DNA of 37,808 bases from Hyphomicrobiaceae bacterium (GTDB lineage: Bacteria > Pseudomonadota > Alphaproteobacteria > Rhizobiales > Hyphomicrobiaceae), in contig JAHDXT010000039.1 of the NCBI GenBank assembly GCA_023384095.1, forward strand, positions 1 to 37,808, read 5' to 3'. The position numbers were made by a program, and so were the translations under genes. The notes under the pieces were generated by a model. That model had not been told where the DNA came from, did not search any database, and saw only the letters and a program-made list of their open reading frames with translations. Positions 26,664 through 35,381 of the stretch are shown one piece after another; the first letter of the stretch is position 1; the number at the start of each line of letters is the position of its first letter.

Positions 26664-28540
26664 GCAGCGACGAATTCCTGAGCGTGACGGAGGCGCTGCG
26701 GGCGGCATCGGAAGTGCTAGCAGTGAAGCAGCCGCCTGCGCCTGCCGGCTTCTCACCCTCGCCACTGATGAGCCTCGATCCGCTCGACATGCCCGTGACG
26801 GGCCGTGGCGGGGCCGCTGGTGGCGCTCGCCATCCTGCCGGCCCTGCACCCGCGTCTCCGCCGAAGCTCGTCCGTGAGGCGCTGAAGCCAGTTGAGCGGC
26901 CTGCGCCGCCCATTGCCGGCCACGTCCAAGCGCCGAAACCTCGCCTGGTTGAAGCGCCCGGCAGCGAACCGCGCACGAGACCCAGTACGCCGTCGCCCGA
27001 AAGGCCGACAATCTACGTCGTCAAAGGCGAAATTCACGAGGCCGTCGACAGGGCCGTGAGCGTTCTGTCGAACCCCGCTCTTGAGATTTATGCGCGTGGG
27101 GATAGCCTTGTTCGCGTCGTTGCGGACAACACTCCGATGCAGTCGCTGGAGGTTGGCAAGCAAGGGGAGAACGACGCGAGTCAAGCCGGCACATTGGCCA
27201 TTGTCGCACTCTCAGAGCCTGCGCTGGTAGAAGCGCTGACGCGGCATATCAGGTTCATGAAGTGGAGCGGCAACGCGAAGGATTATGTGCCGAGCGACTG
27301 CCCTCCTGAGGTCGCGCGTATGGTCCTGGCCAGGAAGGGTTACGGCTGGACCGTGCCTCGCCTCAGGGCCGTTATCGGTGCGCCGACGCTCAGGCGTGAT
27401 GGCACAGTTTTGAGTAAGCCGGGCTACGACTCCGCAAGCAGCCTCATTCTCGCTGGTGACAGGCTTTGGAGGCAGGTTCCGGACAGTCCGTCTAAGCGGG
27501 ATGCGCTGGACGCCTTGGATGTTCTGGTAGAGCCTATTGATGAATTGCCGTTCGTAGACAACAGCGATCGCGCCGCCGCCCTCGCGCTGCTCATCACAAG
27601 CGTCATGCGCCCGTGCCTCAGGACGGCCCCGATGTTTGCCGTGACCGCGCCGGCAGCGGGAACCGGAAAGTCCTTGACCATCGACATCGCGGCGATCATG
27701 GCAACGGGGCGTAAAGCCGCCGTCGTCACGCCGACGCCGGACGAGGCGGAGCTTGAGAAACGCATCGGGTCTTGCCTGCTCGCCGGCGACCAGATCATCA
27801 GTCTAGACAACGTGGCGCACATCCTGAGCAGCGTCCAGCTTTGCCAGATGCTCACTCAGGAGGCACTCAAACTTCGGATCTTGGGCGAATCGAAATCCGT
27901 CACACTTCCGATGACCAGCCTTATCTGCGCCACGGGAAACAACCTGTCGATCTATGGCGACCTGAACCGCCGCACGATCCGCATTCGGCTCGACGCGAAG
28001 GAAGAGCGGCCCGAGGAGCGAGAGTTCAAGTTCGACGCGTGCGAGCTTGCTCTACGCAAGCGGGCCGAGCTGGTGGCAGCCGCCCTGACGATCGTGCGGG
28101 CCTACCTGTGCGCCGGCGCTCCGAAGCAAACCACGCCCATGGGCTCCTTCGAGGACTGGAGCAGCATTGTGCGCTCTGGGCTCATCTGGCTGGACATGGG
28201 TGACTGCTGCGGCGATGTCCACGCCTCGCGAGCCAAAGACCCCGAGAAAGAGGAGCTAGCGGAGATCATAGAGGCGTTAGCGGAGATCACACGAGAGATG
28301 TCGGCAGGTCATTTCACTGCGCGCGATGTCGCTGCCAAGGCTGACGCTCATCCACGCCTGCGCGATGTGCTGGAGCGATTCATTGGTCGCGGCGGCGCAT
28401 TCTCGACAAGGAGCTTTGGCCGGTACTTGCTCCGATATTCGGGGACGATGATCAATGGACGTTGGATCGAGCAAGTATCGAACCATGGCGCTTACGGTGC
28501 GGTTTGGCGCGTGAGCAGCGAGCCGAAGGAAGAATTCTAA
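26660..28540 (+). CDS. Phage P-loop ATPase/helicase-type replication protein
   Basis: A 626-residue protein. Residues 1-115 are Pro/Ala-rich and probably disordered. The middle (about 116-300) is uncharacterised. A P-loop (PAAGTGKS, residues 331-338) begins an ATPase domain with GDQIISLDNV (Walker B-like) and SLICATGNN (sensor). GDLNRRTIRIRLDA suggests an arginine finger of a helicase superfamily 3/AAA-like primase-helicase as found in rhizobial prophages. The C-terminus resembles a winged helix. It lacks a visible primase active site. It is followed by a strong terminator and then by a repeat array that may be its origin. Confidence 0.75.
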   Translation: MSSDEFLSVTEALRAASEVLAVKQPPAPAGFSPSPLMSLDPLDMPVTGRGGAAGGARHPAGPAPASPPKLVREALKPVERPAPPIAGHVQAPKPRLVEAPGSEPRTRPSTPSPERPTIYVVKGEIHEAVDRAVSVLSNPALEIYARGDSLVRVVADNTPMQSLEVGKQGENDASQAGTLAIVALSEPALVEALTRHIRFMKWSGNAKDYVPSDCPPEVARMVLARKGYGWTVPRLRAVIGAPTLRRDGTVLSKPGYDSASSLILAGDRLWRQVPDSPSKRDALDALDVLVEPIDELPFVDNSDRAAALALLITSVMRPCLRTAPMFAVTAPAAGTGKSLTIDIAAIMATGRKAAVVTPTPDEAELEKRIGSCLLAGDQIISLDNVAHILSSVQLCQMLTQEALKLRILGESKSVTLPMTSLICATGNNLSIYGDLNRRTIRIRLDAKEERPEEREFKFDACELALRKRAELVAAALTIVRAYLCAGAPKQTTPMGSFEDWSSIVRSGLIWLDMGDCCGDVHASRAKDPEKEELAEIIEALAEITREMSAGHFTARDVAAKADAHPRLRDVLERFIGRGGAFSTRSFGRYLLRYSGTMINGRWIEQVSNHGAYGAVWRVSSEPKEEF

Positions 28541-28568
28541 CTCCTCAACCTAATATCTAGCCTCAGAG

Positions 28569-28592
28569 ACCCGGCCCTAGTGCCGGGTTTTT
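28569..28592 (+). terminator. Rho-independent terminator after the replication gene
   Basis: ACCCGGC (28569-28575) and GCCGGGT (28582-28588) form a stem with a six-base loop, followed by TTTTT. It lies 29 bases after the stop codon. Confidence 0.85.
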
Positions 28593-28635
28593 GTGTCGCT
28601 TCTACCGCGCGGGTGCATATGCGCCGCCACTGGTG

Positions 28636-28763
28636 AGGGTTTCGAGGGTTTCTAGGGTTTTGTTCAGCCCTACCCCGGTAAACGTCACTATGCGTATGTA
28701 TAAACACGTCTCTGAGTTTTCCCACGTCAGGATAAAAGAAACCCAAAAAACCCTCGAAACCCT
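28636..28763. repeat. Iteron-like 3+3 inverted array of AGGGTTTCG 9-mers
   Basis: Three tandem 9-mers on the plus strand (AGGGTTTCG, AGGGTTTCT, AGGGTTTTG; 28636-28662) are mirrored by three on the minus strand (AGGGTTTCG, AGGGTTTTT, TGGGTTTCT; 28763-28737). The two 27-base arms match at 23 positions and are 74 bases apart. They lie just downstream of the replication gene. This may be an origin or a protein-binding site; the function is inferred. Confidence 0.6.
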
Positions 28764-29217
28764 AACGTTGCGATTTGTGCAACAAGGCGGGGGAACCTAT
28801 CCACGTCCGCCACGCCTGAAGGGACCGCAACCGGCCAACCCATTCCGTCCTGCCGGCCAGCTACCTCGACACCTACTCGACGCCAGAAGATGAGCGCCAC
28901 ACCATCGTCATCGGGATACCCGTCGCGCCCAACTTCCTGCCGTCGCATCCAGTCGATCGGTCGCAAGGCCGGCAGAGGGAGCCCGGCCCGAGCAGTTTGC
29001 TTTCCTGCTGACGGCCAGCCCGGTCGCGCCCGTGCAGTCCGCCTGCAAGCCCGCCAGCGGCCTTCAGAGAATTTCTGGGGCATCGTCCCGGCCGATCGTG
29101 CGGAGCGCTCCATCAGCCGCGTCACGCTTCCCGCTTAAACGCCGTTGGGGCCGCGTGCTTCGCGCCTGTAGTTTTGCCGGGGTGTATTTCTCGGAAACCA
29201 TCCGGCCTTAACGTGCG

Positions 29218-29244
29218 ACTTGAAAAAGAATTTCGATTTCAAGT
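29218..29244 (+). promoter_or_regulatory. Inverted repeat at the ribosome binding region of the 29251 gene
   Basis: ACTTGAAA (29218-29225) and TTTCAAGT (29237-29244) are a perfect eight-base inverted repeat ending six bases before the ATG. It could be an operator or an mRNA hairpin covering the initiation region. No Shine-Dalgarno is present otherwise. Confidence 0.4.
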
Positions 29245-29250
29245 TGGCAC

Positions 29251-29874
29251 ATGACGGCGACTGAAAATCATGGCGGGAAGCGGGAAGGCGCGGGGCGACC
29301 GAGAGGAAGCCTCAATAGGCGCTCGCTTGAGGCGATCCAGGCCGTTGCTGAAAAGTATCCAGACTGGACGCCCTTGCAGCACATGGCGGCGGTCGCGAAT
29401 GACGAAACGCTGGATGTGGAAATCCGGCTCGACGCGGCCAAATCAGCCGCGCCTTACGTCCACGCAAAACTCAAAGCCGTTGTTGCCGATCCCGATTCGC
29501 TGATTGAGCTGGAATTTCGCATCGCACGCGCCCGCCTTGAGGCGCAGGCGAAGACCCTTGATGAAAATCCGTGCCTCGCCGACAGGCTGGCGAGGGCGTT
29601 GGCAAGGAATGCCGAGGAAACCGCACTGCTGGCCGCTTCCCGGCCCGTAGTGGTGAACGTGGAGCCGGAGCCGCCTGCACCGGAGCCCGTCATCACCGCC
29701 CGCGCGCCCGCCGCTCCTGAGCCCGCATCACCGCCACCCGCGCCTGCCGGAGCCGACTGGACGTATTCGCCGATAATCCCGGCGACGCAGGCTTTTGCCG
29801 ATATGGACTACGAGAACGCGCCGGGCGGGTTCCTTTCCTCCTATCGAAACACTGGAGACTACGATGACGGTTGA
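29251..29874 (+). CDS. Terminase-small-subunit-like phage protein (GAGRPRG motif)
   Basis: A 207-residue protein. The N-terminal GGKREGAGRPRGSLNRRS is the AT-hook-like leader common in phage small terminase subunits and related DNA-binding proteins. A helical region follows (about residues 25-75). The second half is rich in Pro, Ala and Glu, ending in an unstructured tail. No large terminase gene follows, which is unusual. Its end overlaps the next gene by 11 bases. The small-terminase assignment rests mainly on the leader motif. Confidence 0.55.
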   Translation: MTATENHGGKREGAGRPRGSLNRRSLEAIQAVAEKYPDWTPLQHMAAVANDETLDVEIRLDAAKSAAPYVHAKLKAVVADPDSLIELEFRIARARLEAQAKTLDENPCLADRLARALARNAEETALLAASRPVVVNVEPEPPAPEPVITARAPAAPEPASPPPAPAGADWTYSPIIPATQAFADMDYENAPGGFLSSYRNTGDYDDG

Positions 29875-30166
29875 TAATCAGGTGCAGACTTTGATTGGGT
29901 TGGCCGAGCAGGCGGATGCGCTCGTTCTGCAGATCCGGTCGCTTCTCGCTCAAATCCAGGCGGCAGAGGACCAGATCCATCGCACGCTCACTGACGAAGC
30001 CCGCGCCGCCGGCGACGGCCCGCACACGCGCGGCATCAGCCACTTGGCCGGGGGGCGACGCCTCGCGCAATACCTGGTCACTCAGATCGAGCGGCCGACC
30101 ATTGCCGGTGATCCGTCCGCAGCCGTTCTTGCCACTAGCGCGTATGCGAGCATTTCGGGGGCATGA
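29864..30166 (+). CDS. Phage-type small helical protein
   Basis: A 100-residue protein beginning MTVDNQVQTLIGLAEQADAL. Residues 3-45 form a likely coiled coil with Leu/Ile heptads (LVLQIRSLLAQIQAAEDQI). The ATG lies after GGAG, within the end of the upstream gene, and its stop overlaps the next start (ATGA). No family was recognised. Coupled translation with both neighbours suggests a common complex. Confidence 0.55.
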   Translation: MTVDNQVQTLIGLAEQADALVLQIRSLLAQIQAAEDQIHRTLTDEARAAGDGPHTRGISHLAGGRRLAQYLVTQIERPTIAGDPSAAVLATSAYASISGA

Positions 30167-30756
30167 CGATGAACAACATCACGGCACGGGGGATCGCCGA
30201 AACTATCGCCTCCTTGGACAGAACGGTCGGCGAGTTGGAAGGGAAGGCGAAGATCCTTTCCCTCTGCGCCGTCGAAGGCGACGATGTCGCGAGAAAGGGC
30301 CTCGCCGAGGTTCTCGCGAAAATCGAGCGTGCCAAGGCGGACAGGGTTGTTCTTGAAAACGCCGGCGAGGCGGCGCGCGAGCGTGAGACCAACGCAGGGC
30401 GGGAGGCTGACGAAGCCGATCGCACGCGGTGCATGGACGAGGCGCGCGCTCATGCCGGGAAGTTGGTTGAAGCCGCCGCGCGCGCTGATGCGCTCGTGTC
30501 GGCGTTCAAGAAGGCGCTGGCCGATCTTAGCCATGCGGAGAGCGAATTGCGCCGCGTGCTATCAGCCGCCGGGGCTCGGCCAAGCGAGGGTGTCGTGGGG
30601 CAGAGGAATATCGAACAGCTCGCCATCGAACGGATGCTCTTTGCACTGAAAGGCCTCGATCGGCTTAGGCCCGACGAACCAAGCGTTGCCGATCGCGCGC
30701 GTAGGGCATGGGCGAGCCTGCTTCGCGACGATCATGCCGATGAGAGCCGGGCATGA
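30163..30756 (+). CDS. Phage-type coiled-coil protein
   Basis: A 197-residue protein, almost entirely helical and charged. A long coiled coil spans about residues 15-130 (EGKAKILSL ... VLENAGEAARERE ... KKALADLSHAESELRRVL). The C-terminal 50 residues are a basic helix region. It is coupled by ATGA overlaps to the genes before and after. A scaffold or chaperone-like role is possible but not shown. Confidence 0.55.
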   Translation: MTMNNITARGIAETIASLDRTVGELEGKAKILSLCAVEGDDVARKGLAEVLAKIERAKADRVVLENAGEAARERETNAGREADEADRTRCMDEARAHAGKLVEAAARADALVSAFKKALADLSHAESELRRVLSAAGARPSEGVVGQRNIEQLAIERMLFALKGLDRLRPDEPSVADRARRAWASLLRDDHADESRA

Positions 30757-31103
30757 ACATGCACCTTTCGCGACCGATCCCCTGTCCGTGTTGCAAGCAA
30801 GCGGTGCATACGCCGCCGCTGGAGATCGTCATTGATCACTACAAGGTCCCGGCGCTGCAATCGCGCATCCTTGGTGCGGTCTGGAAGGGCAAGGGACAAC
30901 CGGTTCCGACCGAGCGCATCTTCGATGTCATGTACGCAGATGATCCCGACGGCGGGCCAGCTCCGCAGACAATGTATCGCGCTTTCAAGGTGGCGCTCTT
31001 CCACCTGCGACAGAGACTGAAAGGTTCCGGCGTTTCGATCGAGAATGTCGGCTATAGGCGAGGATACAGGCTTGTTTTGAAACCGAATGAGGCTCGGGTT
31101 TAG
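30753..31103 (+). CDS. Winged-helix (OmpR/PhoB C-terminal-like) DNA-binding protein with Cys pair
   Basis: A 116-residue protein. The N-terminal CPCCKQ could bind zinc. Residues 35-110 resemble the Trans_Reg_C winged helix: LQSRILGAVWKGKGQPVPTERIFDVMY, a recognition helix near AFKVALFHLRQRL and the final hairpin IENVGYRRGYRL. Unlike response regulators it has no receiver domain. It ends the four-gene coupled set 29251-31103 and may control late genes. Confidence 0.65.
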   Translation: MNMHLSRPIPCPCCKQAVHTPPLEIVIDHYKVPALQSRILGAVWKGKGQPVPTERIFDVMYADDPDGGPAPQTMYRAFKVALFHLRQRLKGSGVSIENVGYRRGYRLVLKPNEARV

Positions 31104-31223
31104 TGACTAACAATTGGGCAATTCTCCATAAGATTGGTTATGCGAATGGATATAGCGCTTTCGTTCAAAACCTACAAAGAGCGCTGAAATGACCACCGGA
31201 AAATCCGATAAAGGAAGCCGCTA

Positions 31224-31895
31224 ATGTCTGACGATCCTGCTCACGTCCTGTTTCCGAGCGATGCGCCTGCCTCCTCGAAGCCACCCGATTGGTTCCAGGC
31301 TCAGAACGCTGCTGCCGAGGCCAGGTTGACCGGCCGGCACGCGACCACCCAGGACAATGCCGCAGCCAGGCTTTTTCCGAGCGAGGGGACACCGAGGGCC
31401 GATCAGCCTCCGCCTGCCGGCAAAGAAGGTGATGACCCGGAGCGGGTGCTGTTCAAGGATGACGCGGCCCAGTTCGATGCGAAGCCGGTGAAGGATTTCG
31501 TTTCCGGGTTCGCTGCGAGCGCGGCCACCGATGGTGATCATGATCGAGCCAAAGCGCTCGAAGCCGCTGGCGAAGCACTGGTGGAGGATTTCAAGGCTGC
31601 TGGGTCGGACGCCAAAGAGGTTGCCGAGGCTTTCGACATCATCCGCATGCGACAGGCGGATACGATTGCAGGACCGGTTTCGACAGAAAAGCTCCAGGCC
31701 GAATACGGTTCGACCATGGCGGCGCTGGAGGCCGAGGGCGTGACAACGGCTGATATCGACGCTGCCCGCGCCTTCATCCGTGACCTCGAGATTGTCGCCC
31801 CTGGCACAATGGACAGTCTCGAACGGACGGGGGCGGGCTCGGACGCGCGTCTCATCCGCAAGGCGATCGCGGAAGCCAAACGGCGCGGCTACTGA
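31224..31895 (+). CDS. Phage-type protein with repeated LFPSD motif
   Basis: A 223-residue protein. The first 80 residues are disordered and contain three short motif copies: VLFPSDAP, RLFPSEGT and VLFKDDAA, each followed by a Lys/Pro-rich stretch. The rest is helical (about 85-220). The arrangement resembles proteins with short docking motifs next to large virion proteins in podovirus-like prophages. AAGGAAG precedes the ATG. It lies 27 bases before the large virion-like gene. Confidence 0.55.
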   Translation: MSDDPAHVLFPSDAPASSKPPDWFQAQNAAAEARLTGRHATTQDNAAARLFPSEGTPRADQPPPAGKEGDDPERVLFKDDAAQFDAKPVKDFVSGFAASAATDGDHDRAKALEAAGEALVEDFKAAGSDAKEVAEAFDIIRMRQADTIAGPVSTEKLQAEYGSTMAALEAEGVTTADIDAARAFIRDLEIVAPGTMDSLERTGAGSDARLIRKAIAEAKRRGY

Positions 31896-31922
31896 GCACC
31901 GCCAGCAAGGAGGAGAGCCGTC

Positions 31923-34304
31923 ATGCCGCGCGTCCCTGACTACGAACCGAGTGTTTCCCTTCGCCCCGCCTTTCGGCAGGACGTTGATGTGCGCGCGACG
32001 CCGGAAGCCTTCGGCGCGGACATCGGCCGCGGCATGCAGGGGCTGGCGCGCGGCGTCGAGAATGCCGGCGCGGCCATAGCCCAGGTGCGGCAGCTCGAGG
32101 ACAGCCTGCGCGCCAAGGAAGCCGACAACGCCTATGCCGACTGGGCGCGCGAACGCATGTACGGCGACGGCGGGTTCATGACGCTGGAGGGCCGCAACGC
32201 TGTCGATGCGCGCGCCGCATTCGAGCGTGAGGCCGAAACGAAGCGCCGGGAGTTCGGCAAGGGCCTGACGCCTGGCGCGGCGCGGGCCTATCATGATGCC
32301 TCGAAGGCGCGACTTCACTCAACGCTGCAGCAGTCCATCATTCACACTGCGAACGCGCGAAAGCAGTGGTTCAGCGACGCCTCCAACGCGCGGATCGAGA
32401 CCTTCGCCAACGACGCGCTCGCGCACCACACCAACCCCGCTCATGTCAACAAGTACATCGCTGCCGGGCTCGCGGAGCTCCAGCAGCAGGGCGAAATGCG
32501 CGGCTGGGATGCTGATACGCTGAAGCAGCGCGAGGCGGCCTATATGTCCGGCGTGCACAAGAACGTCAGTCTTCGGCTCGCACAATCGGACGCGCTTGCG
32601 GCGGAGAGCTACATCAACAGCGTCGGCGACGGGTTGACGGAAGCCGACCGCTATTCCTTGAACGAAGCGCTCAAGAAGCCGATCCTCGCGGCCAAGGCGG
32701 AGCGGAACATCAGCCAGATCATCGGCGACGTCCCCGAGCAGCGCTATAAAAAGACAGATCTTCAACCGCCGCACCGAGCTCCGGGGCAACAGCCGGCCGG
32801 ATCGGCTCCGTTCCAGGCCATCACCAGCCAGCTTCTTGGCGCGCACGAGGGCCGGGACGGGGCCGCGCTTGCGAGCTTCATCAGACGCGCGGCGGGGATC
32901 AACATCGACCCGGCCGTCACGCCATGGTGCGCGGCGTTTGCCAACGCAGTTCTCGGCGCTCAGGGGATCGAGGGGACAGGAAGCCTCGCGGCGCGCTCGT
33001 TCCTGAACTTCGGCGTTCCAACCGACCGGCCGAAGCCCGGTGATATCGTCGTCCTCTCGCGCGGGAATGACCCGGCAAAGGGGCATGTCGGCTTCTTCCA
33101 GGGCCTCGATGCGAACGGAAACGTCCATGTACTCGGCGGCAATCAGGGCAACGCGGTCAGCGTGGCGACATTTGCAGCCGATCGCGTCCTCGGCTTCCGC
33201 TCTGCCGGCAACGTGGATGAGAATGTCGCACGGCTGCCGAGCTATGGGCCGCAGGGCCTTGCCGACATCTATCGGCGGGTGATGTCGATCGCCGATCCGC
33301 AGGAGCGCGAGGCGACGCGCCAGGCGCTCGACAGCTACTATACGGCACAGAAGAAGCTCATTGATGCCCAGCGCGACGCGGCAACGTCGTGGGCTCAGAC
33401 GCAGATCATGCAGAACCCGGCATTGGACGTGATGAAAATGCCGATCGCGGTTCAGACGGCCATCGGTGCGTCGGGCATGACGACGCTTATGAGCTATCAG
33501 GAGAAGGTGCGCGCCCATGGCCAGCCGCAGACGGACGAGCGCGTTCTCTACGATCTCCAGACGCTATTCGCGATGGACCCGGAAGAGTTTGGCGAATTGG
33601 ATCTCTTCCGGTTTCGGGACAAGCTTTCCAACTCCGATTGGAAGACGGTCACCGGCTGGCGTCAGACGGCATTGACCGACAAGCGCAAGGCGAGCGAGGA
33701 AGGCTTGAACCTCAACCAGGCGTTCTCTCAAGCGACCGAGCAGTTGCAGGCGGTCGGACTTCTCAGGACGCCGTCGAAGATGAGCGACGCGGACCGCAAG
33801 CGCGTCGGGCGGTTCCAGAACGTGCTTTACTCGCAAATGCAGGAATTCCAGCAGCGCGAGGGGCGGGCACCGACGCAGGCAGACGTGCAATCCATGATCA
33901 ACAAGCTGCTGCTGCCGATCGTCATGAAGACGCCTGGATCAGCTTTCAACCGGCCCGCCAACGCGACGGGCTTCGTGCAGGAAGAGATCACATCACTTTC
34001 TGGATGGTTTGGCCTGGGGAACCCGTTTGAGGGCATTTGGTCGAGCGAAGGCTTCATGTTCGAAGCTGGCAACCGTCCCGATGGGTCAACTCTCAAAATG
34101 ACCGTGAGGGACTACGAGGACATTCCGATAGATCTGCGGCGTATCATAGCCACCGACCTAGAACGGGAGTTGGGCCGCATTCCGTATCGGAGCGAGGTCA
34201 TCGACCGGTATATGGGTTTTCTTCTCAATTCGACGCCGGCACAGGACGCGCCGGAACTCACGCCCGAGCAGGATGCGCAGCGCCGCATCCCGACCGGCCG
34301 CTGA
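31923..34304 (+). CDS. Large virion-like protein with TIGR02594/CHAP-like hydrolase domain
   Basis: A 793-residue protein with GGAGGAG before its ATG. The first 270 residues are helical and coiled, like internal virion or tail-tip proteins of rhizobial podoviruses. Residues about 300-430 are a TIGR02594/NlpC-P60-CHAP-like domain with Cys336 (PWCAAF), His388 (KGHVGFF), KPGDIVVLSRG and VLGGNQGN, which would cut peptidoglycan during entry. The remaining 360 residues are helical, ending in a Pro-rich tail. It is the only clear virion-type gene in the element. The domain call is from motif memory and is fairly secure. Confidence 0.75.
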   Translation: MPRVPDYEPSVSLRPAFRQDVDVRATPEAFGADIGRGMQGLARGVENAGAAIAQVRQLEDSLRAKEADNAYADWARERMYGDGGFMTLEGRNAVDARAAFEREAETKRREFGKGLTPGAARAYHDASKARLHSTLQQSIIHTANARKQWFSDASNARIETFANDALAHHTNPAHVNKYIAAGLAELQQQGEMRGWDADTLKQREAAYMSGVHKNVSLRLAQSDALAAESYINSVGDGLTEADRYSLNEALKKPILAAKAERNISQIIGDVPEQRYKKTDLQPPHRAPGQQPAGSAPFQAITSQLLGAHEGRDGAALASFIRRAAGINIDPAVTPWCAAFANAVLGAQGIEGTGSLAARSFLNFGVPTDRPKPGDIVVLSRGNDPAKGHVGFFQGLDANGNVHVLGGNQGNAVSVATFAADRVLGFRSAGNVDENVARLPSYGPQGLADIYRRVMSIADPQEREATRQALDSYYTAQKKLIDAQRDAATSWAQTQIMQNPALDVMKMPIAVQTAIGASGMTTLMSYQEKVRAHGQPQTDERVLYDLQTLFAMDPEEFGELDLFRFRDKLSNSDWKTVTGWRQTALTDKRKASEEGLNLNQAFSQATEQLQAVGLLRTPSKMSDADRKRVGRFQNVLYSQMQEFQQREGRAPTQADVQSMINKLLLPIVMKTPGSAFNRPANATGFVQEEITSLSGWFGLGNPFEGIWSSEGFMFEAGNRPDGSTLKMTVRDYEDIPIDLRRIIATDLERELGRIPYRSEVIDRYMGFLLNSTPAQDAPELTPEQDAQRRIPTGR

Positions 34305-34326
34305 CGCATCAACGAGGCCTCAGACC

Positions 34327-34680
34327 ATGACGAACATGCTTCCGACCCCGTCAGACGCAATGCTCGAAGACATGCGCCGTGCCTTCGATCTGGTGTTTTC
34401 ACCGGCAGGGGCTCAGGCGCTGGAGAGCGAGCTTGCCGCGGCGCTGACGGCGGACGTGGAGAGCATGGGCGCGCTTGCGAGGCTGCTCACGCTGGCGCAT
34501 ACGGCGCTCGCGGTCGCCGATCTGAAGGAGTTGGACGACGTTGAGACGTGCGGCGTCGAGATGTGCGGCTCTCCGGCCTCCTGGTACCGTGATGTAGCCC
34601 AGAGCCTGCTTAGACGCGTCGTAGATGCGGTCGAGGCGCTGGGCCAGAAAATGCGCGGGCCGGCCGCCAGGCTGAATTGA
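34327..34680 (+). CDS. Phage-type helical hypothetical protein
   Basis: A 117-residue acidic helical protein starting MTNMLPTPSDAMLEDM. It contains a Cys pair (VETCGVEMCGSP) that might bind metal. It is placed between the large virion-like gene and the repeat protein gene in the same direction. No family was recognised. Confidence 0.5.
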   Translation: MTNMLPTPSDAMLEDMRRAFDLVFSPAGAQALESELAAALTADVESMGALARLLTLAHTALAVADLKELDDVETCGVEMCGSPASWYRDVAQSLLRRVVDAVEALGQKMRGPAARLN

Positions 34681-34690
34681 TCGGGGATGG

Positions 34691-34972
34691 ATGGCCGCGC
34701 TCTACAACGAACAGTTCGTGCTTGGGGTCCGCCTCATCGCTGACGGAACGAAGATCTACAACAATCAGCCGGTGATCGGCATCGTCGCGGCAGCGGATGG
34801 CGTGATGTTCGTCGGCAACAGGCGCGTTCTTGGCACCGACGTGCTGCCGTCCGACCGGGCGATCCACAACGATCAACCCGTCTTTCGTGCTGTTCAGATC
34901 AGCGACGGGCGCAAGTTTTACAACGACCGCGAGGTCATTCCGGTGCGCGCGATCAGCGGGGTGCTGGCTTAG
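34691..34972 (+). CDS. 18-residue tandem-repeat protein, probable phage fibre or decoration
   Basis: A 93-residue protein made almost entirely of five tandem repeats of 18 residues (YNEQFVLGVRLIADGTKI, YNNQPVIGIVAAADGVMF, VGNRRVLGTDVLPSDRAI, HNDQPVFRAVQISDGRKF, then a 17-residue end). The consensus is xN-Q-x-V-x-G followed by DGxx[IF]. The fixed length suggests a small beta-solenoid or beta-roll. No known family was recognised. It follows the virion-like gene, so a structural surface role is suggested. GGGGA precedes the ATG. Confidence 0.6.
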   Translation: MAALYNEQFVLGVRLIADGTKIYNNQPVIGIVAAADGVMFVGNRRVLGTDVLPSDRAIHNDQPVFRAVQISDGRKFYNDREVIPVRAISGVLA

Positions 34973-35171
34973 CGCCCTCTCAGCCCTGCCGGCACGCTCA
35001 TTTGCGCTTCTCTGGCCGGCGTTCTTCCTCGGCCCCTCTCCAGGCTATCCACGAATAGCTTTCCGATCATGCTGCAAGGCTTCCGCGCTGCCAATCGACA
35101 AGCGCCTGCAGCCGTGCTGTCATCCCCATCGAGGGGCAACGCGTGCCATCACGCGCAACTGCCGGACTGAA

Positions 35172-35345
35172 CTATGGCTTCCGTTCGCGCTCTGCCTTCC
35201 CCTCGCGCCGCTCCAGCTCGGCAGCGACGGCCTCTCGTATGAACTGTGCGCGATGCTTGTTTCCAACAAGGGCGTCGATGCGTTCGAGGATGCGACTTGG
35301 AAAACGCACGAGGGTGGCTGTCATGTTCAATGGTGGTCGGCCCAT
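35172..35345 (-). CDS. Ribbon-helix-helix transcriptional repressor
   Basis: A 57-residue protein beginning MGRPPLNMTATLVRFPSR, typical of alphaproteobacterial RHH (CopG/Arc-like) regulators. The beta-strand TLVRFP is followed by two helices (RILERIDALVG, AQFIREAVAAELERRE). ATG 35345 is chosen from the MGRPPLN leader. Its putative -10 (TATTTT, 35358-35353) ends only seven bases before the ATG, so the transcript is probably leaderless. It is divergent from the 35484 gene, and three matching palindromes lie between. It is likely the element's own repressor. Confidence 0.75.
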   Translation of the reverse strand: MGRPPLNMTATLVRFPSRILERIDALVGNKHRAQFIREAVAAELERREGKAERERKP

Positions 35346-35352
35346 GACCGTG

Positions 35353-35381
35353 AAAATAAACGATACCGAATACAGGGTCAA
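35353..35381 (-). promoter_or_regulatory. Promoter of the RHH repressor gene
   Basis: On the minus strand TTGACC (35381-35376), a 17-base spacer and TATTTT (35358-35353) form a good sigma-70 promoter. Operator copy 1 (35356-35373) fills the spacer. The predicted start of transcription falls at the ATG. Confidence 0.6.

Larger units (their letters stand above)
28541..29250. other. Large non-coding or uncertain region of the element
   Basis: This 710-base stretch has a terminator and the iteron-like array on the left. From 28764 to 29138 two frames stay open (28727-29125 minus and 28890-29138 plus). The plus frame of 82 codons is Arg/Pro-rich and lacks a ribosome binding site; neither is convincing. 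The right end (29218-29244) holds a small inverted repeat before the next gene. Confidence 0.5.

Noticed and set aside
28636-28763. CRISPR array
   Set aside because: The repeats are contiguous 9-mers in inverted sets with no spacers, so they do not fit a CRISPR.
28890-29138. Small plus-strand gene of 82 codons
   Set aside because: It is Arg/Pro-rich, lacks a ribosome binding site and overlaps an equally open minus frame.
31221-32318. Minus-strand frame of 365 codons
   Set aside because: It crosses two well-supported plus-strand phage genes with good ribosome binding sites and has no recognisable motif.
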